From Treponema sp. (lineage in GTDB: Bacteria; Spirochaetota; Spirochaetia; Treponematales; Breznakiellaceae): a DNA stretch of 9,497 nucleotides. The position numbers were made by a program, and so were the translations under genes. The DNA lies in assembly GCA_031280065.1 (NCBI GenBank), contig JAITHH010000252.1, forward strand, positions 1 to 9,497, written 5' to 3'. The notes below the pieces were generated by a model, which was not told the DNA's origin, made no database searches, and was given only the letters and a program-made list of their open reading frames with translations. Positions 1 through 5,294 of the stretch are shown here, piece after piece (within the stretch, counting starts at the first letter, position 1; every line of letters starts with the position of its first letter).

Positions 1-209
1 GCCAGGCCCTCGCGCATGACCGCCTCCGGGTCGGACATGAGGGGGAACTGTTTCTCGATATAGGCGGCCACCTGGCTGAGGGTTTTCCGGTAGTTGTTTT
101 TGTTAGAGGCGATGTAGCGGGTGTACATGACCAGGCCCGCGCCCAGGGCCACCAGGATTCCCAGCGCGGTAAAAAAACAAAAAAACCGGATTTTTAGTCC
201 ATTTCTCAT
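1..209 (-). CDS. N-terminal part of a membrane-anchored protein, possibly a sensor (runs off left edge)
   Basis: This is a partial gene: 69 codons are visible from the ATG at 209-207 and the frame stays open to the window edge. The protein begins with a short basic head (MRNGLKIR), followed by one strong hydrophobic segment at about residues 9-28 (FFCFFTALGILVALGAGLVM), then a polar stretch with YIASNKNNY and AAYIEKQFPLMSD. This is the usual start of a bacterial inner-membrane protein whose following region faces the periplasm, as in sensor kinases, chemotaxis receptors or diguanylate cyclases. No diagnostic domain is inside the window, so the sensor idea is only inference. The start is supported by the membrane segment beginning immediately after it and by a -10-like TATGAT nine bases upstream; there is no Shine-Dalgarno sequence. 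Codons 9-13 contain two seven-T runs separated by a single G. It diverges from the P-loop gene at 348. Confidence 0.7.
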   Translation of the reverse strand, partial: MRNGLKIRFFCFFTALGILVALGAGLVMYTRYIASNKNNYRKTLSQVAAYIEKQFPLMSDPEAVMREGL

Positions 210-218
210 ATTGGGTCT

Positions 219-224
219 ATCATA
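219..224 (-). promoter_or_regulatory. -10-like element for the left-edge gene
   Basis: On the minus strand this reads TATGAT, one mismatch from TATAAT, and it ends 9 bases before the ATG at 209. No good -35 hexamer is visible at 16-18 bases (the best is TATAAA at 247-242), so the call rests on the -10 alone. If it is real, the mRNA would start about 3 bases before the start codon. Confidence 0.35.
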
Positions 225-255
225 TCAGGAAAGGGGCATTGTTTATACCGCTGCT

Positions 256-321
256 GCGGGGGCGCCGCCCCCGCAACGCCCCCGCCGGGGGGCCTTCGAA
301 CGTTCGGTTCTTTGGCCCCCC
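256..321. repeat. GC-rich double-hairpin intergenic repeat, copy 1
   Basis: The first 37 bases (256-292) match 36 of 37 positions of a second copy at 2380-2416. Hairpin one is 256-274, with 9-base complementary arms around a single central base. Hairpin two pairs 287-294 (GGGGGGCC) with 314-321 (GGCCCCCC) around a 19-base loop that holds a perfect 10-base palindrome, CGAACGTTCG (297-306). Beyond base 37 the two copies share only short words in the same order (CGAAC, CGGT, CCCCCC, CATTC). This copy lies between two divergent gene starts, so it cannot be a terminator for either. It may be a dispersed REP-like element that has become part of the regulatory region. It holds no gene. Confidence 0.8.
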
Positions 322-341
322 GCATTCTTTTCTACTATAAT
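312..341 (+). promoter_or_regulatory. Promoter for the P-loop/Asp23-like gene
   Basis: A perfect TATAAT sits at 336-341 with a weak TTGGCC (312-317) 18 bases upstream. The -10 ends only 6 bases before the ATG at 348, which would place the transcription start on or next to the start codon. The proposed -35 overlaps the right arm of the second hairpin of repeat copy 1. Confidence 0.6.
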
Positions 342-347
342 TAACCT

Positions 348-1205
348 ATGTTCCTTGACCTCTTTTGGAGCCTCAGCAGAATCAAAGTCTACGCCCTCGT
401 CGGCGAAAGCGGCACCGGCAAAAGTTTCCGGGCAAAGCTCGTGGCCCAAAAATACGGCATCGATTACATCATCGACGACGGCCTGCTGATCCGCGATAAC
501 CGTATCCTCGCCGGCCATTCAGCCAAAAAGGAAAAAACCTTCATGGCGGCGGTCAAGGCCGCGCTCTTCGACGAGAAAGCCCGGCGGGACGAGATGGCCC
601 GCAAACTCCAGGGAGAAAAAACCCGGAAAATACTGATCCTCGGCACTTCAGAAAAAATGGTCAACAAGATCGCCAGCCGCCTGCAGCTCCCCCCGCCGGT
701 GAAAATCATCAAGATCGAGGACATCGCCTCGCAGGAAGAGATCGAGCGGGCCATCAGAACCCGGCGTATCGAAGGAAAACACGTTATTCCCGTGCCTTCT
801 ATCGAGATCAAGCGGAATTACCCCGGCATCTTCTACAACGCCATCCAGATATTCAAGCGGAAGAAAGGGGCCAAAGCCCTGGGCCCCACCTCCACAGTAC
901 ACGAGAAGTCCGTGGTCAGGCCCGAATATTCCAAGCGCGGCAAGGTGATCATCTCCGAAGCGGCTTTGAGCCAGATGGTTATTCACTGTGTAGACGAGTA
1001 CAATCAGAACGTCCGGATCAAGAAGCTCGCGGTTAAGGACGATGAGGCGGGCTACCGGCTGGTAATCACCATCGACGTCCCCTTCGGCACCCAGTTGGGG
1101 GGCAATATTCACGCCCTACAGCAGTACATCATCGACAACATCGAGCGCTACACCGGTATTCTCATCGAAGAGGTGAATATCATCATCGACAAATTGATCC
1201 AATAG
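348..1205 (+). CDS. P-loop NTP-binding protein with Asp23/Gls24-like C-terminal domain
   Basis: A 285-residue protein without signal peptide or membrane segment, so presumably cytoplasmic. Residues 19-26 (GESGTGKS) form a clear Walker A motif with Lys25 as the phosphate-binding lysine. IIDDG at 41-45 is acidic, but I cannot say whether it is a Walker B or a substrate site. A charged region follows (about 60-140). Residues about 197-283, from GKVIISEAALSQM through NIHALQQYIIDNIERYTG to IEEVNIIID, follow the pattern of Asp23/Gls24 (YloU-type) domains: a GKI-type start, a central strand and a final 'TG..IEEVNI' helix-strand. Asp23 proteins are known mainly as envelope-associated or stress proteins. 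The next in-frame ATG lies past the Walker A, so the start at 348 is forced. There is no Shine-Dalgarno sequence; a TATAAT ends 6 bases upstream. The role is unknown: nucleotide binding is confident, the Asp23 call is moderate. It leads a two-gene unit. Confidence 0.85.
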   Translation: MFLDLFWSLSRIKVYALVGESGTGKSFRAKLVAQKYGIDYIIDDGLLIRDNRILAGHSAKKEKTFMAAVKAALFDEKARRDEMARKLQGEKTRKILILGTSEKMVNKIASRLQLPPPVKIIKIEDIASQEEIERAIRTRRIEGKHVIPVPSIEIKRNYPGIFYNAIQIFKRKKGAKALGPTSTVHEKSVVRPEYSKRGKVIISEAALSQMVIHCVDEYNQNVRIKKLAVKDDEAGYRLVITIDVPFGTQLGGNIHALQQYIIDNIERYTGILIEEVNIIIDKLIQ

Positions 1206-1222
1206 GGTGGGGAGAACCGGAT

Positions 1223-2380
1223 ATGAAACCGTGGTTCAACATGATCTGCGCCCTGATGTTCGCGGCGGGAACGCTCGCGGCCCAGGCGGGACCGGCTGGG
1301 GAGCAGACCTATATCATTATTGCCGGTACGGAGGAAGGCGGCGAAGACACGCGGCTGCTGCGGGAGATGGAGCTGCGCTTTGCCCTGTACAACCAGGTCT
1401 TCCGCTTTGACCCCGATACGCTGAATGCCCCCCTGCGTGTACGCGCTTTTGGGGACAAGGACGCCTATGATCTCCATGTGAGTTCCCAACTGGGGAAGAC
1501 CGTTGACGGGGCGGTGTACATTCACTACGCGGAGCCGGACCGCCGGGAGCTGGCGCTCCACCGGGGCGCCGCCGGGCAGAGCGCCCTCCCCTACCAGGCT
1601 TTTGTCCAGTACCTGCGGGCCTTTATCCCCCAGCCTCCTCCCTGGATCCGGGACGGTTTTGGGGTCTACTTCAATACGGTGTTCTTCAACGCTGATACGG
1701 GGGAACTGGAATTTGAGGAAAACCTGGCCTGGCTGGAGGCGGTCAAGGCTCAGGGGGCCAAGGCCCCTTCCCTGGAATCGATCCTCATGGCCGGCGCGTC
1801 GGAAGAACCGGCGCCCGCGGTGTTCCAGCCCGCAGCCTGGGCGCTGGTTTCCTTCTTTATGAACAGCGGCGGCGAGGGTTATTTCCGTACGCTGACGGAA
1901 CTGTTCATGGCCCTGTCCCCGTCCGCGTCCGCCGGGGAGAACGCCGAGGCGGTGTACCGGCACATCACACGCTGGAACGGCGCCGCCGCGCTGGAGAAGG
2001 ACTGCCGGGCCTACTTGATGTCCCGCAAGAGTTTTGCGGATTGGGTCCGGGAAGGGCAGCGGGCTTACACGGCAAAACGGGCCGAAGATGCGGGGGAGTG
2101 TTTTCTCCGGGCGCGGGAGATGAAGCCGGCGCACTATCTTCCATATTATTACCTGGGGCTTTTAGCCTATGATCGGCGGGACTACGCGGACGCGGAAGCG
2201 CGTTACCGCGCCGCCGGGGAGTACGGCGCTGACCGGGCTTTGATCTCCTACGCCTTGGGTCTCAACGCTGCGGCGTGGGGCAAGACTTCCGAGGCGGTGT
2301 CCTATCTGGAGGCGGCTCTTGCCGCCAATCCGGGCCGTTACCGGAATCGTGCGGGGGACCTGATCAAGCGGCTGCGATAG
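1223..2380 (+). CDS. Exported TPR protein with degenerate gluzincin-like domain
   Basis: A 385-residue protein. Residues 1-22 form a signal peptide ending in LAAQA, with no lipobox cysteine, so it is probably periplasmic. Residues about 28-160 resemble the peptidase-MA/DUF1570 type of gluzincin-like domain: strand-rich start, then a helix and a 'PPPWIRDGFGVYF' segment (138-150) in the place of the usual 'PPWLSEGLAEY'. The zinc site is gone: the HExxH helix is replaced by PYQAFVQYL (123-131) and the later Glu by Asp144. It is therefore probably a non-catalytic fold. Residues about 275-372 form about three TPR units (for example YLPYYYLGLLAYDRRDYADA), suggesting a protein-binding role. A good Shine-Dalgarno, GGGGAG at 1209-1214, sits 8 bases before the ATG, and the gene starts 17 bases after the P-loop gene, so the two are co-transcribed. 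The stop codon touches repeat copy 2. The peptidase ancestry is inference; export and TPR are well supported. Confidence 0.85.
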   Translation: MKPWFNMICALMFAAGTLAAQAGPAGEQTYIIIAGTEEGGEDTRLLREMELRFALYNQVFRFDPDTLNAPLRVRAFGDKDAYDLHVSSQLGKTVDGAVYIHYAEPDRRELALHRGAAGQSALPYQAFVQYLRAFIPQPPPWIRDGFGVYFNTVFFNADTGELEFEENLAWLEAVKAQGAKAPSLESILMAGASEEPAPAVFQPAAWALVSFFMNSGGEGYFRTLTELFMALSPSASAGENAEAVYRHITRWNGAAALEKDCRAYLMSRKSFADWVREGQRAYTAKRAEDAGECFLRAREMKPAHYLPYYYLGLLAYDRRDYADAEARYRAAGEYGADRALISYALGLNAAAWGKTSEAVSYLEAALAANPGRYRNRAGDLIKRLR

Positions 2381-2431
2381 CGGGGGCGCTGCCCCCGCAA
2401 CGCCCCCGCCGGGGGGTTACGAACCCCCCGG
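2380..2431. repeat. GC-rich double-hairpin intergenic repeat, copy 2
   Basis: The first 37 bases (2380-2416) differ from copy 1 at one position, a C-to-T that turns a G-C pair into G-U within hairpin one (2380-2398). Its first base is the last base of the upstream gene's TAG stop. Here the element lies between convergent genes, filling nearly all of the 71-base gap. The conserved part is followed by a different second hairpin. Confidence 0.8.
2409..2431. terminator. Strong hairpin between convergent genes, possible bidirectional terminator
   Basis: CCGGGGGGTT (2409-2418) pairs perfectly with AACCCCCCGG (2422-2431) around a three-base ACG loop, giving a 10-bp stem. It lies between the stop at 2380 on the plus strand and the stop at 2452 on the minus strand. 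Neither strand has a T-run after the stem, so it is not a textbook Rho-independent terminator. Position and stem strength suggest that it blocks read-through or protects 3' ends, but this is inference. Confidence 0.45.
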
Positions 2432-2451
2432 TCCCCCCATTCGCCTCTGCG

Positions 2452-3585
2452 CTATGGTGCGGGAGCCTTCTCCAGCAGCCCCGACTGGTGAACCGCCACC
2501 CCCTCAAGACGGATGTCGATCCCCGCAGGCGTGATCACCGGAATCACCCGGCCTAGCACCTCTAAAGGACGCTCAACATTGACCGGAACCGCGAAATCAA
2601 AGGACACCGGCACAACGCCGTCCAGGGAACTGCGGGTGTCATAACCTACCAGGAGATCAAAGGAAGTCGTGTTCTCCAGCGCCTGCAGCTTGGTCGCCAT
2701 GCCCCGCCAGATCACATAACAGTCCCGGTAGAGAACCGCCTCGCGGATCACCTCACTATAGCTAAAATGATCCCGCAATTCGCCCCACTGCGGGGCCTCG
2801 GTATAGGACATGAGAAGCCGGGCCTTGTTTTTGACCGCTTCTGATGCGTTGGATTCGATAATACGGTTGAGCGGCACCTTGGCCGCCTCGTCCCGGAAGC
2901 TGGTAAAGAGACTGCGGGCCTCGCTGTAAGCGGACAGAACCTCGCTGCGCGTCAGGATGTAGCGGTAGCTCCCCCCCGCCTCAACCGGGGCATCCCGCTC
3001 TTCCTGCTCCAGCGCGGTTCCCGCATAGCCCTGCCGGGAAGTTCCGGCGGCTTCCAGCGGACGCCAGCGCCCGGTTCTGATCAGGTAGAACCCCGCCCCC
3101 AGCGTCAGCAGGATGAGAATTCCAAAAACAGGCAGGAAGACCTGATCCCAGGTCTTGGGTATGGACGGCAGCGGCGGAAAAAGCTGGGAGAGCCGCCCCG
3201 ACTCGATCCATTCGGCGATGCGCTCCACGCCCCCGTACTTGCGGATCACCCGCAGGGCCTTCCCCGCGAGCCGGTTCCGGGGATGCTGATCCAGCACCTC
3301 CAGGTACAGGTCAATCGCCCGGTCAGTCTCTCCCCGGCGGAGAAACAGAACCGCCATGCCCAGCAGCGCGCCGGGGTCCTGGGCTTTCAGATCGCGGCAG
3401 CGCCTGAAATAGGTCAGGGCCCCGCCGAAGTCGCCGATCCGCAGGCAGGAACTCCCCAGTATATAGTAGTATTTGAACGAATCGTGGTAGCGGACCACCT
3501 CGGGCTCCAGGGTATGAATCACCTCCCCGAATTTTTTCCGCCTGAGCAGCCGGCTTACCTTGACAAGAATCGGGTCCCGCGTCAT
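2452..3585 (-). CDS. TPR protein with central transmembrane segment and beta-rich C-terminal domain
   Basis: A 377-residue protein with no signal peptide. Residues 1-105 are helical with TPR character (FKYYYILGSSCLRIGDFGGA, then ALLGMAVLFLRRGETDRA). A single membrane helix lies at about 149-169 (VFLPVFGILILLTLGAGFYL). Residues about 205-377 form a separate domain: a helical part (LSAYSEARSLFTSFRDEAAK), then strands (YVIWRGMATKL, DLLVGYDTR, VVPVSFDFAVPV, IDIRLEGVAV) that look like an OB-type small barrel. The barrel idea is weak inference. One arrangement is TPRs in the cytoplasm with the C-terminal domain in the periplasm; topology is not certain because arginines follow the helix. The start codon overlaps the rpe stop in an ATGA (3582-3585), so translation is probably coupled to rpe. 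A link to sugar metabolism is not implied by the domains. I do not recognise a named gene. Confidence 0.88.
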   Translation of the reverse strand: MTRDPILVKVSRLLRRKKFGEVIHTLEPEVVRYHDSFKYYYILGSSCLRIGDFGGALTYFRRCRDLKAQDPGALLGMAVLFLRRGETDRAIDLYLEVLDQHPRNRLAGKALRVIRKYGGVERIAEWIESGRLSQLFPPLPSIPKTWDQVFLPVFGILILLTLGAGFYLIRTGRWRPLEAAGTSRQGYAGTALEQEERDAPVEAGGSYRYILTRSEVLSAYSEARSLFTSFRDEAAKVPLNRIIESNASEAVKNKARLLMSYTEAPQWGELRDHFSYSEVIREAVLYRDCYVIWRGMATKLQALENTTSFDLLVGYDTRSSLDGVVPVSFDFAVPVNVERPLEVLGRVIPVITPAGIDIRLEGVAVHQSGLLEKAPAP

Positions 3586-4244
3586 GCCCCGGCGCTTCCC
3601 CGCAGCCGCCTGACCATGCCGGCCTGGTCCTCCGCACGGAAAAAGGCGGAGCCCGTAACCAGCACATCGGCCCCCGCCTCCCGGGCCGCCCCGGCGGTGT
3701 CCAGGCCGATTCCCCCGTCAACGGAGAGGAGAAAATCCCCCGCCCCGGCTTTACGGAGCGCGGCCAGGGCCCTGACTTTTGCCAGGCATTGGGGGATGAA
3801 TGCCTGGCCGCCGAAGCCGGGATTCACGGTCATCACCAGGACAATATCAGCCCAGGGAAGGAGCGGCTCGATGGTTCCCGCGGCCGTGCCGGGCACGATG
3901 CAGAGGCCCGCCTTCTTCCCCAGCGCCCGGATACGTTCCAGTATCCGGTGGCTATGGACCGCCGCCTCCGCGTGGATGGTAATGCCGCCGGCGCCGGCGG
4001 CGGCAAAATCATCGATAAGCCGCTCCGGAGCCTCCGTCATCAGGTGGACATCAAAGAAGCCGGAGCTATGGGGCCTGAGATCCGCGACCATCTTCGGCCC
4101 AAAGGTCAGATTGGGTACAAAATGCCCGTCCATTACATCAAGATGAACCCACTCGGCGCCGGCGGCACCGATGCCGGCCACCGCCGCGGCGAGGTTGGAG
4201 AAGTCAGCGGCGAGGATCGAAGGGGCGATTATGGTCTTGCTCAT
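3582..4244 (-). CDS. rpe: Ribulose-phosphate 3-epimerase
   Basis: A 220-residue cytoplasmic enzyme, the normal family length. It interconverts D-ribulose 5-phosphate and D-xylulose 5-phosphate in the pentose phosphate pathway and is a TIM barrel with one bound divalent metal. Visible hallmarks in order: IIAPSILAADFSNL (5-18, with Ser9), VHLDVMDGHFVPN (33-45), DVHLM (65-69), VMTVNPGFGGQAFIP (137-151), SVDGGI (174-179) and VLVTGSAFF near the C-terminus. His34, Asp36, His67 and Asp176 match the metal ligands and the aspartate acid/base pair, so it should be active. One departure: the loop after strand five reads IVPGTAAG where the family usually has a form like LNPxTP. Translation is placed at MSKTII, position 4244; an upstream ATG at 4268 would add eight unconserved residues and lie inside the promoter. 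There is no Shine-Dalgarno; the -10 ends 6 bases from this ATG. It is followed by an overlapping TPR gene. Confidence 0.96.
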   Translation of the reverse strand: MSKTIIAPSILAADFSNLAAAVAGIGAAGAEWVHLDVMDGHFVPNLTFGPKMVADLRPHSSGFFDVHLMTEAPERLIDDFAAAGAGGITIHAEAAVHSHRILERIRALGKKAGLCIVPGTAAGTIEPLLPWADIVLVMTVNPGFGGQAFIPQCLAKVRALAALRKAGAGDFLLSVDGGIGLDTAGAAREAGADVLVTGSAFFRAEDQAGMVRRLRGSAGA

Positions 4245-4250
4245 AGTTTG

Positions 4251-4280
4251 ATGATACGCGCCTTCCATGCCTCTTGTAAA
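4251..4280 (-). promoter_or_regulatory. rpe promoter
   Basis: Read on the minus strand, TTTACA (4280-4275) and TATCAT (4256-4251) are separated by 18 bases. The -10 ends 6 bases before the rpe ATG, so the transcript would begin at or beside the start codon. The -35 overlaps the -35 of the divergent promoter on the other strand. Confidence 0.6.
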
Positions 4281-4301
4281 GAACCGGAATAATGGTATAA
4301 T
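4274..4301 (+). promoter_or_regulatory. Promoter for the TPR-greA operon
   Basis: TTGTAA (4274-4279) and a perfect TATAAT (4296-4301) are separated by 16 bases. The predicted transcription start is near 4308, downstream of the in-frame ATG at 4267, which argues that the latter is not the real start of the following gene. The -35 shares five bases with the -35 of the rpe promoter on the opposite strand. Confidence 0.75.
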
Positions 4302-4323
4302 ACAGAGGCTATATTTTCATCGG

Positions 4324-5283
4324 ATGCGAAGAACTATTCAAGCCATGAACGGGGAAAAAACGATACCGGGGCTCCTTCAGAAAGCCTATGACAGCCTGAA
4401 AGCCTCTGACCTCAAATCGGCGCTCTGGGCTGCGGAGGAAGCCCTCAAAGCTGATTTTGAACATCCCGAGGTGCTGTACGCCCTCACCTGCGTCAACTGG
4501 TGGCTTGAACGGATGCGGCGGCTCCCGGAAATCAAGGAGTCCTATGACCGGGGCGGCTACCTCCTGACCCAGTGGAAGGCGTTTTACGGCTTCCTTGACC
4601 GGCTGGGGGAGGGGTACGAGCCCTGCCTGTACGCGGTCCGCTGCTATGTCTTTTCCACCGCCCTGCGCTGTTTCGAGGACGTGCTGGGGGACGGGGTCAA
4701 TCAGCACGATCCGGGCCTGCTGCTCCAGGCGGGCAAGTGCTACAAGGGCGTGGGGAATTACGACGCGGCCCTGAAGTACCTGGAGCAGGCGGCCCGGTTT
4801 AAGCGGGAGGATGGGGAAACCCTCTCGGAGCTGGCGGATGTGAACGCCCTGCTGGGAGACGCCCGGCGGGCCAAGGGGCTGTTCCGGGAGGCTTTTTACG
4901 CGGACCCCCAGGGCGTCGATTTGCGCTCCCTGGACTGCGAGATGATTATCCGGCTTGCCAAGGCGGTGGCCGCCGAGGGGAAAACCGGTCAGGAACTGTT
5001 GGAGTGGATGCCCGTATACGGGGATATTTTTAAGCTGTTCAACATCAAGCGGGAGCTGAAGCCCGCCGAAGTGGGCAGGCTCAAGCAGTCTATTTTCACT
5101 TTGGAGAACGAGGTCCGCAGCAGACCGGAGAATGTGGACCTCCTGAAACCCCGGCTTATCAACCGGTATTTCTGGCAGATAGATCACTACGAGAACGCCC
5201 GGGAAGACCCCGGCATCATCGAGGAGATTTTGCTGAAGATCAAAATACTTGATCCGGCAATATATACCCGGTATATCCGGTAA
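4324..5283 (+). CDS. Cytoplasmic TPR protein upstream of greA
   Basis: A protein of 319 residues from the chosen start, without signal peptide or membrane helix. Residues about 13-60 form a helical hairpin (LLQKAYDSLKASDLKSALWA, AEEALKADFEHPEVLYAL). Residues about 130-195 contain two clear TPR units (LLLQAGKCYKGVGNYDAALK and TLSELADVNALLGDARRAKG). The C-terminal third is helical and charged with no family I recognise. It probably acts as a scaffold. It lies 11 bases upstream of the GreA fusion with a good Shine-Dalgarno between them, so the two are one operon and a joint role in transcription is plausible, though inferred only from position. The start is uncertain: ATG 4324 or ATG 4345 (MNGEKT) are both downstream of the promoter and neither has a convincing ribosome binding site; ATG 4267 is upstream of the promoter and is unlikely. 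Confidence 0.83.
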   Translation: MRRTIQAMNGEKTIPGLLQKAYDSLKASDLKSALWAAEEALKADFEHPEVLYALTCVNWWLERMRRLPEIKESYDRGGYLLTQWKAFYGFLDRLGEGYEPCLYAVRCYVFSTALRCFEDVLGDGVNQHDPGLLLQAGKCYKGVGNYDAALKYLEQAARFKREDGETLSELADVNALLGDARRAKGLFREAFYADPQGVDLRSLDCEMIIRLAKAVAAEGKTGQELLEWMPVYGDIFKLFNIKRELKPAEVGRLKQSIFTLENEVRSRPENVDLLKPRLINRYFWQIDHYENAREDPGIIEEILLKIKILDPAIYTRYIR

Positions 5284-5294
5284 GGAGCTGCGAA

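Noticed and set aside
256..321. CRISPR-like or attachment site at the repeat
   Set aside because: The two copies are 2 kb apart with no spacer array, integrase or tRNA nearby.
243..518. 91-residue minus-strand frame covering repeat copy 1
   Set aside because: It overlaps the start of the P-loop gene, and its C-terminus is translated from the GC-rich repeat.
1148..2134. 328-residue open frame on the minus strand opposite the exported TPR gene
   Set aside because: It is rich in Arg, Gly and Pro as expected of a shadow frame, it overlaps two better-supported genes, and no domain is visible.
4245..4268. Eight-residue N-terminal extension of rpe (MEGAYHQT)
   Set aside because: It overlaps the predicted rpe promoter, and Rpe proteins normally begin just before the IIAPSILAAD strand, which fits MSKTII.
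4267..4323. Upstream start (MPLVKN) for the TPR gene before greA
   Set aside because: It lies upstream of the -10 at 4296-4301 and reads through promoter sequence; a transcript from that promoter could not include it.
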